Positions 6,051 to 7,249 of a stretch of DNA of 7,249 nucleotides are shown here, one piece after another (the first letter of the stretch is position 1; the number at the start of each line of letters is the position of its first letter). The notes below the pieces were generated by a model, which saw nothing but the letters and a program-made list of their open reading frames with translations, was not told where the DNA came from and made no database searches. The position numbers and the translations under genes were made by a program. Source of the stretch: Gammaproteobacteria bacterium (GTDB lineage: Bacteria > Pseudomonadota > Gammaproteobacteria > SZUA-140); contig JALSHQ010000001.1 of the NCBI GenBank assembly GCA_026982145.1, positions 1 to 7,249 of the forward strand. Reading direction: 5' to 3'.

Positions 6051-6677
6051 TTACTTCGAGTACAATTCAACAATTAAATGCTCATTAATCTCTGCGGGGA
6101 GATCACTTCTTTCTGGACATGCTTTGAAAGTACCCGACATTTTATCCCTATCCACCTGAACCCAGTCAACAAATCCCTGCTGTTGAGCAAACTCTAAAGA
6201 GGATTTGATACGCAGCTGAACTTTTGACTTGTCAGTCACTGCCAATTCATCACCAGGCTTAACCTGATAGCTTGGAATGTTAACTTTTTTGCCATTAACT
6301 GTCAGTGCATTATGCCTGACTAGTTGGCGCGCTTCACTGCGCGAGATTCCGATCCCCATGCGGTAGGCTACATTATCCAAGCGAGACTCTAAGATTTTCA
6401 GCAGATTTTCACCCGTAGAGCCTTTGCGTCGATCAGCTTCGCTATAGTAGCTTTTAAATTGATCTTCTAAAACACCGTAAATTCTTCTCACTTTCTGCTT
6501 TTCACGTAACTGAATTGCATAATCCGTCAAGCGCGTACGGCGAGTGCCATGCTGTCCCGGTGGAAACGATCTGTTTTCTACAGCGCATTTAGCGGTATAG
6601 CATTTCTCGCCTTTAAGGAAAAGTTTCTCGCCTTGACGACGACATAAACGACACTTTGCACCTACATATTTAGCCAC
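6051..6677 (-). CDS. rpsD: 30S ribosomal protein S4, zinc-binding (C+) form
   Basis: This 208-residue S4 (206 in E. coli) is a primary 16S rRNA binder that nucleates assembly of the 30S body and contributes to decoding fidelity. In E. coli it also represses the alpha operon by binding the rpsM leader, which lies outside this window. The S4 domain covers about residues 98-165 (RLDNVAYRMG, SRSEARQLVRHNALTVNGKKVNIPSYQV), and the end is NEHLIVELYSK. Four cysteines at C9, C12, C26 and C31 form the zinc-site spacing known from Thermus S4; E. coli S4 lacks that site. The start is GTG (6677-6675), 11 bp after the rpsK stop. The SD TAAGG overlaps that stop codon (6687-6691), so the two genes are translationally coupled. 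Confidence 0.98.
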   Translation of the reverse strand: MAKYVGAKCRLCRRQGEKLFLKGEKCYTAKCAVENRSFPPGQHGTRRTRLTDYAIQLREKQKVRRIYGVLEDQFKSYYSEADRRKGSTGENLLKILESRLDNVAYRMGIGISRSEARQLVRHNALTVNGKKVNIPSYQVKPGDELAVTDKSKVQLRIKSSLEFAQQQGFVDWVQVDRDKMSGTFKACPERSDLPAEINEHLIVELYSK

Positions 6678-6688
6678 AATAACCTACC

Positions 6689-7078
6689 TTAAACTCGACG
6701 CTTTTTCGACGGACGACAACCATTATGAGGAATGGGGGTCACATCTGAAATGCTATTAATTTTAAAACCTGCAGCGTGCAGCGCGCGAACAGCTGATTCA
6801 CGACCAGGGCCAGGCCCTTTCACCATCACATCCATATTTTTCATGCCAAACTCTTTCACCACCGCGCCAGCTTTTTCTGCTGCAACCTGTGCAGCAAAAG
6901 GCGTGCTCTTTCTTGATCCTCTAAACCCCGAGCCACCTGCTGTTGCCCAAGCCAGAGTGTTACCCTGACGGTCAGTAATGGTGATGATTGTATTGTTAAA
7001 TGAAGCGTGGACGTGCGCCACACCATCTACAACATTTTTTTTGACGCGCTTGCGCGCGCGATTGCTTGTTTTAGCCAT
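6689..7078 (-). CDS. rpsK: 30S ribosomal protein S11
   Basis: This 129-residue S11 has the same length as in E. coli. It sits on the 30S platform, close to the Shine-Dalgarno/anti-Shine-Dalgarno helix. Conserved blocks are GVAHVHASFNNTIITITDRQGN (19-40), AGGSGFRGSRKSTPFAAQ (47-64), VMVKGPGPGRESAVRAL (84-100) and DVTPIPHNGCRPSKKRRV (112-129). The basic N-terminus (RARKRVKKN) is encoded by a GC-rich alternating stretch and an eight-base A run (7042-7035), but the frame is intact. The ATG lies 26 bp after the rpsM stop. The only SD-like sequence, GGAAG near 7091-7095, is about 13 bases from the start, so initiation may depend on coupling to rpsM translation. Confidence 0.98.
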   Translation of the reverse strand: MAKTSNRARKRVKKNVVDGVAHVHASFNNTIITITDRQGNTLAWATAGGSGFRGSRKSTPFAAQVAAEKAGAVVKEFGMKNMDVMVKGPGPGRESAVRALHAAGFKINSISDVTPIPHNGCRPSKKRRV

Positions 7079-7104
7079 GATCTACTGGTCGCTTCCGTAG
7101 TATT

Positions 7105-7249
7105 TTACTTTCTAATCGCTTTACGAGGCCCTTTACGGGTACGTGCATTTGTCTTGGTTCGTTGCCCGCGCAGAGGTAAGCCGCGACGATGGCGGATACC
7201 GCGATAAGCACCAAGATCCATCAAGCGCTTGATATTCATCGTAACTTCA
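7105..7249 (-). CDS. rpsM: 30S ribosomal protein S13, C-terminal part (5' end outside window)
   Basis: The last 47 codons of S13 plus a TAA at 7107-7105 are present; the start lies beyond the right edge. The visible protein reads [17 protein letters not shown], then [22 protein letters not shown] and ends GPRKAIRK. This matches the S13 C-terminal region, whose [25 protein letters not shown] block in E. coli is nearly identical. This basic tail reaches into the 30S head near the P-site tRNA. The frame was read directly on the - strand; the gene is first in the alpha operon segment seen here, 26 bp before rpsK. Confidence 0.95.
   Translation of the reverse strand, partial: [47 protein letters not shown]

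Noticed and set aside
7035..7042. Eight-base A run (- strand) in rpsK as a programmed slippage site
   Set aside because: The reading frame is intact and gives a normal full-length S11, and the run simply encodes Lys-Lys-Asn in the basic N-terminus.

Overview
This window looks like an ordinary chromosomal segment of a gammaproteobacterium with moderate base composition. The evidence is the ribosomal alpha operon with the gammaproteobacterial gene order, an RpoA that follows the E. coli sequence closely along its whole length, and a gcvR-bcp pair of the kind also found in E. coli. The genus cannot be fixed from the sequence alone.

Left part, + strand (51-2524): three genes in one direction. 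They encode a GcvR-type double-ACT-domain regulator, a Bcp/PrxQ-type peroxiredoxin, and a large PIN-PhoH ATPase/RNase-like protein. The last two are 3 bp apart and are almost certainly co-transcribed. The first 39 bases are the end of something upstream. They include a 21-base stretch that is exactly repeated, in the same reading frame, inside gcvR; this is the oddest thing in the window.

Middle, - strand (2552-4489): a PerM/AI-2E-type membrane protein, convergent with phoH across a 27-bp gap, and upstream of it a SAM hydroxide adenosyltransferase (DUF62 family).

Right part, - strand (4529-7249): the distal alpha operon read right to left: rpsM (S13, cut by the window edge), rpsK (S11), rpsD (S4), rpoA (RNA polymerase alpha) and rplQ (L17). 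It closes with a strong intrinsic terminator just after rplQ. The terminator lies immediately before the DUF62 start codon, leaving almost no leader and no visible Shine-Dalgarno site there.

The ribosomal genes supply the small subunit (S13, S11, S4), the large subunit (L17) and the alpha subunit that nucleates RNA polymerase assembly. The flanking genes are housekeeping or stress genes with no obvious common pathway. I found no mobile element, CRISPR array, tRNA or rRNA, and nothing that amounts to a new system. Every stretch longer than about 100 bp is accounted for by a gene.
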